From: JAMQKA01 sp043951865
GTDB taxonomy: Bacteria; Bacteroidota; Rhodothermia; Balneolales; Balneolaceae
Direction of reading: 5' to 3'
Assembly (NCBI RefSeq): GCF_043951865.1
Contig: NZ_JBINJF010000030.1
Location: 1 to 50,191, forward strand
DNA length: 50,191 nucleotides
Below the pieces are notes generated by a model. The model ran no database searches. It saw only the letters and a program-made list of their open reading frames with translations, and was not told the DNA's origin. Position numbers and translations under genes: made by a program. Of this stretch, positions 7,874 through 16,031 are shown in pieces. Each line of letters begins with the position of its first letter. The stretch's first letter is position 1.

Positions 7874-9121
7874 ATGGGACAGGCTATTGGTACAAATCGT
7901 CTGACAGAACTCATTCAACCGATGGCGCGGCAACTGTCGAAGACCGCAAAGGGACTGGAACGGCACCAGGAGATCGGGCGGATTATTGAAGACCAGCCCG
8001 ATGAAAAGCGGTTGATCCTCGGCAACATCCTGGATGATTATCTGCTGGAGATGAATGACAATGAGGCCTCCGACATCGATCTTGGCGGACCGGGCTGTGG
8101 AGGGCAGATCTGGTACAGGATTCACGGCGACAAATCTCCGTCCGATAAAATTGACGCTCGGCTTGAGCTGGTCGAAACCGATTTTCTGCTGCACAACGCC
8201 ATCATGCCGAGTCAGCGCAAACATCTGCTGGAAAACAAGAACCTCGATTTCTCCTACTCTATTGAGATAAGTGAGGATGTGAGCCAGCGCTTCAGGGCCG
8301 ACATGTATTTTGACCTGGAGCACCTGGCATTAAACATGCGCAAGATTGAAAATGAAATTCGTCCTTTCAGGGGATTGAACCTTCACCCGGAAATAGCCAA
8401 GGCCCTCAGCCTGAAATATTACAAATATGGATTAACGCTCGTTACGGGAATTACGGGCTCGGGAAAATCCTCCACGCTTGACACGATCATCGATGCGAAC
8501 AACCGCAGCATCGACTCGCATATTGTTATTATCGCCTCTCCGGTCGAATTGATCCATAAGCCGATCCGGTCGGTTGTCAGGCATCGCGAGGTGGGCAGGG
8601 ATGTCGCCTCTTTCAAGGAGGGAGCGGTTCAGGCGCTTCGCCAGGATCCCGATATCATTGTGGTGGGAGAGCTCCGGGATCCCGAAACAATCATGACCAC
8701 GCTTGAAATCACCGATTCCGGTCACAAAACATTTGGCACCCTCCACACCTCCTCGGCGATGGAGAGCATCGAACGGATTTTGGGCGAAGTGCCACCCAAC
8801 GAGCAGAACCGGGTCCGCACCCGGCTCGCAGATGTGCTCACATGCGTGATCAGCCAGAAACTGATTCCCAGCCTGGATGGGAAGCGGGTGCTGGCCAAGG
8901 AGATTCTGCTGGTAAACAGTTCCGTAAAGGCGGCTATACGAAACAACAACGTCAACGAGATCTATCAGATGCTGATGGAGGGCGGTGACAAGGGGATGAA
9001 TACCATGGAACAGGACCTTAAACGGCTATATGACGAAGGTAAAATTTCCAGGGAGGAAGCGATCAACAATGCAAATAACAAAAAGCGTTTGCTGCAGCTT
9101 CTTTCAGACAATGAGCTCTAA
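7874..9121 (+). CDS. pilT: Type IV pilus retraction ATPase PilT
   Basis: This 415-residue secretion ATPase of the PilT group would drive pilus retraction. Walker A is GITGSGKS (192-199), the Asp-box/Walker B region is DPDIIVVGELRDPET (258-272), and the His box is TFGTLHTSSA. The AAIRNNNVNEIYQML segment matches the AIRNL-type C-terminal signature of PilT. The tetracysteine zinc motif of PilB is absent, as expected. The protein is about 70 residues longer than typical PilT, mainly at the N-terminus. Its presence separates the locus from type II secretion systems, which lack a retraction ATPase. It starts a run of four closely spaced genes (gaps of 35 and 14 bp, then a 4-bp overlap) encoding the alignment complex and the secretin. 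Confidence 0.9.
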   Translation: MGQAIGTNRLTELIQPMARQLSKTAKGLERHQEIGRIIEDQPDEKRLILGNILDDYLLEMNDNEASDIDLGGPGCGGQIWYRIHGDKSPSDKIDARLELVETDFLLHNAIMPSQRKHLLENKNLDFSYSIEISEDVSQRFRADMYFDLEHLALNMRKIENEIRPFRGLNLHPEIAKALSLKYYKYGLTLVTGITGSGKSSTLDTIIDANNRSIDSHIVIIASPVELIHKPIRSVVRHREVGRDVASFKEGAVQALRQDPDIIVVGELRDPETIMTTLEITDSGHKTFGTLHTSSAMESIERILGEVPPNEQNRVRTRLADVLTCVISQKLIPSLDGKRVLAKEILLVNSSVKAAIRNNNVNEIYQMLMEGGDKGMNTMEQDLKRLYDEGKISREEAINNANNKKRLLQLLSDNEL

Positions 9122-9156
9122 ATTAAATAAAATGCAAATATTCTAACGGCGGCTCA

Positions 9157-10863
9157 ATGTTCGGGAGCAAAGTATACACAGGTATCGTAATTGAAGGCAG
9201 CCAGTTAAAAATTGCCCGGGTTAAATCCGAGAAGGGCAAGGTACGCCTGGTTAAACTGGACAAGATCGGCTTGATTGACGAGCTGAAACCGGGAGGGTAC
9301 GATTCCTCTGAAGGTCCGGAGGGCGGCGATTTTGAAGAAGATCAGGATGCCGATTCCATTTTTGGGCTGGGAGAACTTGAGGGGGATGGCGGCGAGGAGG
9401 AGCTTGAGGAGATCAACCTCGACGACATGGATGAGGAACCCGTGGAGGATGATGATATGCTGTCGCTGGACATGGTGGAAGAGGCCGACAGCGGCACGCG
9501 GTCAAATGAAGTGCTCCTGTATGAGACATTGACGGAGATCGACCCGGACAACCTCCGGCTGGGACTCAATGTGGAGGCCGGTGATACCATTTTCCAGATT
9601 ATCAGGGATACCAATTTCAACGAAGTCAAGAAAAAAGACCTGATTGCCGATCTTGAAGAAAAACTTGAATCCATTTACGGGACCCCGAAATCGTCTGATC
9701 GATACGATTACGAGATAAGGGAGAACGGGTCGCTGCTGCTGGCTTCGACGGAGGAAGATCCCAAGCTGCTGGAGCTGGTGAACGAAACCCGCGAGCTGTA
9801 TGGGGGCAAGCTTTTTATTGATGATATACTTCCGGACGAGGTCAGCCTCGTCGGCCTTGTAAAAGCGAACTATGAGCTGCAACCCGACCAGATAACCGGC
9901 ATTATCCAGTTCGGTCCGGAGAGATGCCGTCTTATCTTTATGAATGGAGAGGAGGTCTGGCTGGTTTCGCCCATCATTAATGAAGGAACCAAAAACCGGG
10001 GATTCCTGAATACGATATTCAGCAAAATCCTGTTTCAGCTCGATACCGGTGAGGTCCCCAACCTGGATCGCCTGATACTGGCAAATAATACGTTGGGTAC
10101 GGAGGCGACTGATTTTTTTAAGAAGAATTTCCCGGATGTAAGTGTAGAGAATTTTCGGTTCGAAAGCAGCAAATTTGATTATGGGGATCAGGACCCGGTA
10201 AGTGCCGACGCGTTTACCACGGCAATAGGTGTTGCCTGGGCCGCCTCGGGGGTTGACAGGGAGCATTTTCCCGATATTTCGCTGCTGCCTGGGTATGTCC
10301 TGGAGCGCCAGAAAATATTCAAGCTCCAGTGGCACGGCATTATGCTCCTTTTTCTCATATTCATGGCACCGGTCACGCTTAATTATTTTTACCAGCAAAA
10401 TGCCCGGCAAATTCAGACGATGGAAAGTGATCTGACCCGGATCAACAGCCAGATCGAACAGGTAACACCCACTGTAAATGCCGCAAACAAGTTGAGCGAC
10501 CAGCTGGCCATACTACGGGAAGAACTGGTATTGCTGGACACCCTCAGTCGCGGAACGCGCGAGTGGACCCGCAAGCTGCAGATCCTGAACAACGGGATGA
10601 GCGAGAATGTACAGGCGACCTGGTTTACGGGCATGCAGAACAACCAGGATGGTACCTCCCTGAATGGATATGCGCTGTATAGAAATCAAATACCGGACAT
10701 CGTGGATATTTTTGCCGATGCAACGCTACTGAATGTCAGCATCGAGGAGATCCGGGAACAGGAGGTCTATCGGTTCTCCATCAGGATCAAAGAGTTCTCG
10801 GACGATAAAACCCAGTTTTCTCCACCGAGACCGGAAGACTTAAAAACAATATTGGGCAAATAG
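9157..10863 (+). CDS. PilM-PilN fusion protein of the pilus alignment complex
   Basis: This 568-residue protein appears to join two proteins that are normally separate. Residues about 1-370 look like a PilM actin-like cytoplasmic domain: a GIVIEGSQLKIARV opening hairpin, and later strands such as IIQFGPERCRLIFMNGEEVW and a DAFTTAIGVAWAA helix. A very acidic insertion spans about 50-112. Directly before the membrane helix is ISLLP (374-378), matching the INLLP motif by which PilN binds the PilM groove. A transmembrane helix (about 394-411), a coiled coil (about 415-460) and a PilN-like periplasmic ferredoxin-fold domain follow. PilM/PilN links the cytoplasmic ATPases to the periplasmic ring. 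The fusion is inferred from order and motif; there is no frameshift, and the reading frame is open throughout. Confidence 0.8.
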   Translation: MFGSKVYTGIVIEGSQLKIARVKSEKGKVRLVKLDKIGLIDELKPGGYDSSEGPEGGDFEEDQDADSIFGLGELEGDGGEEELEEINLDDMDEEPVEDDDMLSLDMVEEADSGTRSNEVLLYETLTEIDPDNLRLGLNVEAGDTIFQIIRDTNFNEVKKKDLIADLEEKLESIYGTPKSSDRYDYEIRENGSLLLASTEEDPKLLELVNETRELYGGKLFIDDILPDEVSLVGLVKANYELQPDQITGIIQFGPERCRLIFMNGEEVWLVSPIINEGTKNRGFLNTIFSKILFQLDTGEVPNLDRLILANNTLGTEATDFFKKNFPDVSVENFRFESSKFDYGDQDPVSADAFTTAIGVAWAASGVDREHFPDISLLPGYVLERQKIFKLQWHGIMLLFLIFMAPVTLNYFYQQNARQIQTMESDLTRINSQIEQVTPTVNAANKLSDQLAILREELVLLDTLSRGTREWTRKLQILNNGMSENVQATWFTGMQNNQDGTSLNGYALYRNQIPDIVDIFADATLLNVSIEEIREQEVYRFSIRIKEFSDDKTQFSPPRPEDLKTILGK

Positions 10864-10877
10864 TTATCCACTGATCT

Positions 10878-11729
10878 ATGTCATACGCATTACGGAATAC
10901 ACTAATTTTGTCGCTGGTTTTTTTGCTGATTACCGGTGGGGGATGGGCGTACATCGAATTTTTGCAAAAGCCCGAACTGGAGCGTCTGCAGGGGGAGATT
11001 ACCGAAAAACGAACAGAACTCTCCAACAAGCAGCAAACTGCCAATCAATACGACATGCTCTCGGAACAGTACGAGAATGCCCAGTACTACATAAAAAACT
11101 ATGACAAAGGGCTCTATTTCAGCAGTAATGAGGACAAGGTATTTGATTTCATCAACCAGCTAAACAGCGGACCCGCGGTGACCGACTTCTCATTTACATT
11201 TGTCGACTCAACAAGCCAGGGGCAGTTCGGGATCATCAATATGCAGATATCCGGGAGCGGATTTTATCGGAACGTGGTGAACTTTATCCGGAGAATTGAG
11301 CTGAGTAAACCGATCAACAAGATCGCCAATCTGAATATTTCACCGATCAATAACCTGGAGTCGTACGGACGTGTCAATTTTAACTTTGCGCTGGCAAGTT
11401 ATTACAGCCGCAGCAGCATTGTTGACGCCACGGAACTAACGATATCGAATTCGATACTGGAATCTGTTTACAATCCATTTTATCCATTTATACGGGAAAT
11501 TGAGCCCAATGAAGAGAACTTAATTGACATCGAAAGCAGCAGCCTGGTGGCATTGAGTTCAAACGCGGTGTTTGTCATTGATCAAAATGGAAGCATGCAA
11601 AAATTACAGGTGGGAGACAGGGTGTACCTGGGCAGGCTGGAAACGGTTAACATTCAACAACAATCGGCAATATTTGAGCTGAATAAAGGCGGCATCATAG
11701 AGCATGTAACTTTGGAGGTACAACAATGA
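10878..11729 (+). CDS. PilO-PilP-like fusion protein
   Basis: This 283-residue protein has an N-terminal membrane anchor (about 8-25), a coiled coil (about 26-65) and a PilO-like ferredoxin-fold periplasmic domain (about 75-180). The C-terminal 60 residues (about 220-283) resemble the PilP beta domain: a strand, then VIDQNGSMQKLQVGDRVYLG, then alternating strands ending in EHVTLEV. PilP is normally a separate lipoprotein that ties PilN/PilO to the secretin. Here no lipobox is seen and the domain is tethered through PilO. The gene lies 14 bp after the PilM-PilN gene and overlaps the secretin start by 4 bp (ATGA). The PilO part is supported mostly by context and topology; the PilP part by the GS-x-x-KL-x-VGD-x-x-x-LG pattern. 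Confidence 0.75.
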   Translation: MSYALRNTLILSLVFLLITGGGWAYIEFLQKPELERLQGEITEKRTELSNKQQTANQYDMLSEQYENAQYYIKNYDKGLYFSSNEDKVFDFINQLNSGPAVTDFSFTFVDSTSQGQFGIINMQISGSGFYRNVVNFIRRIELSKPINKIANLNISPINNLESYGRVNFNFALASYYSRSSIVDATELTISNSILESVYNPFYPFIREIEPNEENLIDIESSSLVALSSNAVFVIDQNGSMQKLQVGDRVYLGRLETVNIQQQSAIFELNKGGIIEHVTLEVQQ

Positions 11730-13732
11730 ACTTTAAAAACAGAACAATCTTGAGGTTATTAATATTTCCACTCCTTCTATTTTTTATGCAGCCGCACAAC
11801 AGCCTGGCTTTGCAGGGGCAGGACCGGATTCCCCGGGAGTATACCAACCCGGACGAGGTTGTCACCTTTGACCGCAACACCCCGTTTCAACGGGCGATAG
11901 ATGTGATCAACCAGTTTGCCCAGGAAAGGCTCAATAAAGTGATCATCGACAGGACGGGTACGGAGGGATCAATCGGCATATCTGTGCCGCCGATGCACTG
12001 GAGAGATGCCCTCGACCTGCTATTGCGGGTAAAAGACCTGGTTTTGATAGAGCAGGATGAGATTTTTGAGATCGTTCCCTATCAGGAGCCCGCCCAAGAC
12101 CAGGGCCAGACCGCCCAGGGCGGAAATGTGGCTGTGCAAGCAGGACAGGGACAGCAGGGCGATGGTCCCGTAGCCACCATCGACAGCCGGGAGGTACGAA
12201 TTAATGCGATCTTCTTCGAAGGCAGTCGCCGTGCGCTACAGGAAATTGGGGTAGACTGGTCTACACTGACCGAAAATGTACCTGCTAATCTGGGTAACTT
12301 TGTTGGCCAAAACCAGGGCGGTGGCGGTGGTGGAGGCGGCGGAGGCGGCCAGGGTGGAGGAGGCTCTGGAGAGCTTCCGGCCACTTCCGGCTTTGAGGAC
12401 CAGTTCGTCTCTGTCAACTCCAAAGGGGCTCAAAATGTTTCTCAAAATGTGTTTAATGCCCTTATAAATTTTGGGCAGGTCGGGAATTCGGGCATCGAAG
12501 TTCAGGCCCTGTTCAGCGCCTTTGAGGCAGACAACCTGGGAGAGATCCTTGCGTCTCCGTCTGTCAAGGTGATGGACCGGCAGGAGGGGCGTATCCAGGT
12601 AGGACAAGATTTTTCTATTAAACAGCGTGATTTTGCAGGTAACGTTACGGACCAGTTCTTCAGCGTGGGTACGATCCTTACCGTTACCCCCACAATTATA
12701 GAAGAAAACGACACCACCGTTATCCATCTCGATATCCAGGCGGAGCGTTCTTCGGCCCAACCAGATCCCGTCAGCACCATTGTCAACAAGCAAACGGCCG
12801 AGACGCAGGCTATCCTCGTGGATGGGGAAGCGACCGCCATTGCGGGCCTTTATCGATCAGAAGTGGCGGAGGTGCGCCGCGGCGTTCCCATACTCAAGGA
12901 TCTACCGCCCTGGCTGTTTGGACTGCGCTACCTGTTTGGTTTTAATTCCAAGGATTATCAGATGCGTGAACTGGTAATACTGGTACAGGCGGAAATTGAA
13001 CCTACCATTGCTGAACGCTATGGTCGTGAAAATGCAAACAAATTTGATGTGCTCCACGAGGAACGGGAACGGATACGTAATGAAATCGAACGAAAAGACC
13101 AATACAGCCCGACCCGGATTGAGCAGCTAAACGCCGATGACGAGGATGAGGCCGAGGGGTCCGAAACAGAGCTTCCTGAAGAAACGATCCCTGAACAGGA
13201 AGAGCAGAATTCCCAAGAAGAAGAGGAGATGCCCGGACAGAAATCCCGTGAAGAAGAAACAGATGAGTATCTTGATCCTGAAATGGAGGCAAAACCTGTA
13301 CCGCTGAACCTGGGAACGGAGCAAGAAAACAAGAACGAGGAGCAGTCTGAAGCCGGGGAAAGTCCTGTGGACGGAGACGGTGCGGAAAGTAGCCGGGCAG
13401 AGGCCGTAGAACCGGAACCGGCTGCCGATTCAACAGACGAGATTGCGGAGCCGGAGGGAGAGCAAGATACACGCCTTGATCCCCAGGGAGGATCGGCGGG
13501 GAACTACAACTACTTTATTGTTGCCGCCTCCTTTTTAAACAGGGAAAATGCCGTTGAATTTCAACAGGAGCTGCGGGAACAGGGCTACGATGCCGTGGTG
13601 GTAGAGGATCCCGATTCCAGTTACCATTTTGTAGCCTACAGCGGGCATCAAACCCTTGAGGAGGCCAAGGCGGAGCTTAATACGATCTGGGAGCGCCACA
13701 ACGCTGATGCCTGGATTTTTAATGCGAGGTAA
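11726..13732 (+). CDS. pilQ: Type IV pilus secretin (PilQ-like) with C-terminal SPOR domain
   Basis: This 668-residue outer-membrane channel protein has a signal peptide (about 1-29). A single N0/STN-type domain follows (about 38-115: AIDVINQFAQERLNKVIID to DEIFEIVPYQ). I see no AMIN domain and no clear KH-like N1 domain, so the periplasmic part is short. The secretin core runs from about 155 to 435 and includes SPSVKVMDRQEGRIQVGQ, a VGTILTVTPTI strand and the VPILKDLPP and LVILVQAEI motifs. A glycine run lies at about 198-212. A long Glu-rich linker (about 465-590) leads to a SPOR domain (593-668), which in other proteins binds denuded peptidoglycan glycans. It is translationally coupled to the PilO-PilP gene. 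Nothing looks truncated. The pilus assignment rests on its neighbours. Confidence 0.9.
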   Translation: MNFKNRTILRLLIFPLLLFFMQPHNSLALQGQDRIPREYTNPDEVVTFDRNTPFQRAIDVINQFAQERLNKVIIDRTGTEGSIGISVPPMHWRDALDLLLRVKDLVLIEQDEIFEIVPYQEPAQDQGQTAQGGNVAVQAGQGQQGDGPVATIDSREVRINAIFFEGSRRALQEIGVDWSTLTENVPANLGNFVGQNQGGGGGGGGGGGQGGGGSGELPATSGFEDQFVSVNSKGAQNVSQNVFNALINFGQVGNSGIEVQALFSAFEADNLGEILASPSVKVMDRQEGRIQVGQDFSIKQRDFAGNVTDQFFSVGTILTVTPTIIEENDTTVIHLDIQAERSSAQPDPVSTIVNKQTAETQAILVDGEATAIAGLYRSEVAEVRRGVPILKDLPPWLFGLRYLFGFNSKDYQMRELVILVQAEIEPTIAERYGRENANKFDVLHEERERIRNEIERKDQYSPTRIEQLNADDEDEAEGSETELPEETIPEQEEQNSQEEEEMPGQKSREEETDEYLDPEMEAKPVPLNLGTEQENKNEEQSEAGESPVDGDGAESSRAEAVEPEPAADSTDEIAEPEGEQDTRLDPQGGSAGNYNYFIVAASFLNRENAVEFQQELREQGYDAVVVEDPDSSYHFVAYSGHQTLEEAKAELNTIWERHNADAWIFNAR

Positions 13733-13798
13733 GAGTTTTAAGGGCTTGTTCAAATCGAGATTCCAGCTTTTTTCCCAGGTATTGGGATACCTTTATTA

Positions 13799-13918
13799 AG
13801 AGGGCTTTGCAAAACCCTCAATTCCTCGTTCTGAGGGAGTTGTACTCCCGTTTAAAGGTTAATAAGGTCGGTGGTACAACCACCTCCCAACAAAATAGCA
13901 GGTTCTGCAAAGGTCCCT
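13799..13918 (+). repeat. 120-bp structured repeat, copy A
   Basis: The copy starts AGAGGGCTTTGCAAAACC and contains three short hairpins: GAGGG/CCCTC, GGGAG-TTGTA-CTCCC and GGTGG-TACAA-CCACC. Related copies lie at 18090-18210 (reverse), 30270-30395 (reverse) and 49979-50098. It sits 66 bp after the secretin stop. The rest of 13733-14166 holds a second short repeat (13936-13984) and no gene. Confidence 0.8.
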
Positions 13919-13935
13919 CAAAAAAAGCAGGTGTC

Positions 13936-13984
13936 TCTTTTGGCTTGATTCAAAAGGAACCACAAAAAAGGCGGGGGATGGGGC
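13936..13984 (+). repeat. Short dispersed repeat, copy 2
   Basis: This stretch, with the core GGCTTGATTCAAAAGGAACC followed by an A-rich run and GGCGGGGGATGGGGC, resembles 266-312. It follows copy A of the 120-bp repeat by about 18 bp. Confidence 0.45.
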
Positions 13985-14166
13985 ATCCACTGCAACCTGC
14001 ATCAGGCGTGGAAACCCGTTGGGACGTGACATGGTCGTGGATCTTGCTTCGGCCTCCGCGCTCCATTTAAGGCCGGAGACAGGTTGTTTTTTGTTGTTCC
14101 CCTCTTCAGTCAGAACTTCTGCCTGATGGGGCATGATGCTATTAGCTCGTTCATACGATCATCATC

Positions 14167-15945
14167 TTAAAATGGCCAGATCATCGGGATGGCAATCGTC
14201 GCAATAATCCAGAAGATAATATTGAGGGGAAGCCCCACCTTGGTAAAGTCTGTGAACTTGTAACTACCCGTGCCGTAGACAAGCGTATTGGTCTGATATC
14301 CAAAGGGAGTTATAAAACTGAGCGAGGCTGCATACGTAACGGCAAACAGAAACGGTTCCGCATTGACCCCGAGGGAGTCGGCTGTCTGGATGGCAATGGG
14401 GGCTAAAAGTGCGGCCGAGGCGTTGTTGGACATCACGGCGGTGATCCCCATGGTGAGCAGGAAGAAGCCCGACAATATAGCCCTTGGACCAAGCACGGAT
14501 AACAGGCTGATCATCCCGTCGGCCAGCAGGGCTGCCGCCCCGGTTTTGTCCATGGCGGTTCCCAGTGGAATCACCCCGGCAAGCAGCAGTATCACTTTCC
14601 AATTCACCGCCTGGTAGGCCTCATCTGCGGAAAGGCAGCCGGTTAAAATCATGCATATCACCCCGGCGATTGCGCTCACCACGATCGGCAGGTAACCGAG
14701 GGCTGCCGAAAGAACCACCGCTGCAAGGATCGCCAGCGCTTTATACGTTTTTTCGGTTCTGTAGCGGTACACGCCCACTTCCGAGGCCAGCACGAAAGAG
14801 GGATCGGTATCGATCTGTTTTACGCGATCTTTGCTCATGTTCAGAAGCAGGGAGTCGCCCCCCGAAATGACCACTTTTTCGAGATCTTCGTGCATCAGTT
14901 CGCCGCGATGGCGGATGGCGAGCGGGACTGCTCCAAATCGGTCGTAAAAGTCGATTTCTCCCAGTGTTTCCCCGACCAGCGATGAATCCGGTGCGACGGC
15001 CGCCTCAACAAGGGCGTCGCGACTCTGTTCCAGGTCTACGTCCACCCATTTTTTGGGAGGCTTCAGAGAAATATCCTCCCGTTGCAGCAGCTTGTTGATC
15101 TCTTCCGCACTGCCGCGTATGCGAAGGATGTCGCCGGCCTTCAGGTACACTTCCGAACGCTGGGCCGATGAGTCTCTTCCGGGCTTAAATATTCGAAGCA
15201 CATCTAGATCCAGGTGGGCCGTCAGCTCCTGTTCATCCAAAACGGTTCCCACCAGGTCAGAGCCTGGTTCGAGCACCACATCGGTGAGATATCCCTGCAT
15301 CTTGTAGCCTGAGGTCAGCTCCTCGTTTTTTCGCCGGTTGGGAATCATCTTGATGCCGATCGTAAAAAGATAGATGAACCCGGCTGACAAAAAGAGAATT
15401 CCACCGGGAGTGAATTCAAACATGGCAAGCGGCTCAAGACCACGGTCCTCGGCAATAGAACTTACCAATATATTGGTGGAGGTGCCGATGAGCGTGCAAA
15501 TACCTCCCATGATCCCGGCAAATGAGAGCGGCATCAGCAGTTTTGAGGGGCTGACATCAATTCTGGAGGCGATATCAATGAATACGGGAATGAAGATTAC
15601 CACGACCGCCGTATTGTTGATAAAGGAGGAAGAGATGCTGACAAACAGGAGCATCCCGAGAAAACCCAGCCAGAAATTATCTTCCATCTGCCGGGTGAAA
15701 AAATCCCCGACTTTATTCAAAATCCCGGTACGGCGGAGCCCCTCGCTGAGCACAAACATGGCGGCAACAGTGAGCGTGGCGGGATTGCTGAAGCCGGAAA
15801 GGCCTTCTGAAGGGGTAAGTATGCCCGTAACCAGCAACAGGCACATGATAATTATTGCGGCAATATCAAAAGAGACATATTCTGAACTAAAAAGAAAAAG
15901 GGCAATTGCCAACAGGGAAAAAACAAATAATATTTCAAAACTCAT
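14167..15945 (-). CDS. SLC13/CitT-type permease with two TrkA-C domains
   Basis: This 592-residue inner-membrane transporter of the SLC13/arsenite-permease superfamily probably moves a di- or tricarboxylate, sulfate or a similar anion with Na+ or H+. Two blocks of transmembrane helices (about 1-185 and 395-592) flank a cytoplasmic middle with two RCK/TrkA-C domains (about 205-290 and 300-385; for example LKAGDILRIRGSAEEINKLL). Family landmarks include SSSFINNTAVVVIF and ITAVMSNNASAALLAPIA, the paired Asn-rich hairpin tips. This two-TrkA-C layout is common in SLC13 permeases of aquatic bacteria. It converges on the pilus locus and is not part of it. The substrate cannot be read from the sequence. 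Confidence 0.85.
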   Translation of the reverse strand: MSFEILFVFSLLAIALFLFSSEYVSFDIAAIIIMCLLLVTGILTPSEGLSGFSNPATLTVAAMFVLSEGLRRTGILNKVGDFFTRQMEDNFWLGFLGMLLFVSISSSFINNTAVVVIFIPVFIDIASRIDVSPSKLLMPLSFAGIMGGICTLIGTSTNILVSSIAEDRGLEPLAMFEFTPGGILFLSAGFIYLFTIGIKMIPNRRKNEELTSGYKMQGYLTDVVLEPGSDLVGTVLDEQELTAHLDLDVLRIFKPGRDSSAQRSEVYLKAGDILRIRGSAEEINKLLQREDISLKPPKKWVDVDLEQSRDALVEAAVAPDSSLVGETLGEIDFYDRFGAVPLAIRHRGELMHEDLEKVVISGGDSLLLNMSKDRVKQIDTDPSFVLASEVGVYRYRTEKTYKALAILAAVVLSAALGYLPIVVSAIAGVICMILTGCLSADEAYQAVNWKVILLLAGVIPLGTAMDKTGAAALLADGMISLLSVLGPRAILSGFFLLTMGITAVMSNNASAALLAPIAIQTADSLGVNAEPFLFAVTYAASLSFITPFGYQTNTLVYGTGSYKFTDFTKVGLPLNIIFWIIATIAIPMIWPF

Positions 15946-16031
15946 ATTTGGTTATTTGCTTGTTACCAGTTGCACACCGATGTAACAGGAAAATAGGAGT
16001 TAAAATTTATATACTCTCAAGCGTTTTATAT

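Noticed and set aside
9342..9674. Ser-rich minus-strand ORF inside the PilM-PilN gene
   Set aside because: It is the antisense of the acidic Asp/Glu insertion.
9502..10410. 302-codon minus-strand ORF opposite the PilM-PilN gene
   Set aside because: It lacks domain motifs and overlaps a strongly supported gene entirely.
12082..12423. Pro-rich minus-strand ORF inside the secretin gene
   Set aside because: It is the antisense of the glycine run; composition follows from the real gene.
719..13732. Type II secretion system
   Set aside because: A PilT retraction ATPase and a PilM-like actin fold with an ISLLP motif are present, and no GspG/H/I/J/K pseudopilins with normal leaders are seen.
13807..14070. 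87-codon + strand ORF with a similar-looking 78-codon ORF at 17965-18201 (-)
   Set aside because: Both ORFs are simply the 120-bp repeat read through in the same frame. The similarity is at DNA level, and the shared hairpins explain it better than coding.
15374..15985. 203-codon + strand ORF opposite the SLC13 permease gene
   Set aside because: The minus frame has full SLC13 motifs and membrane topology; the plus frame has none.
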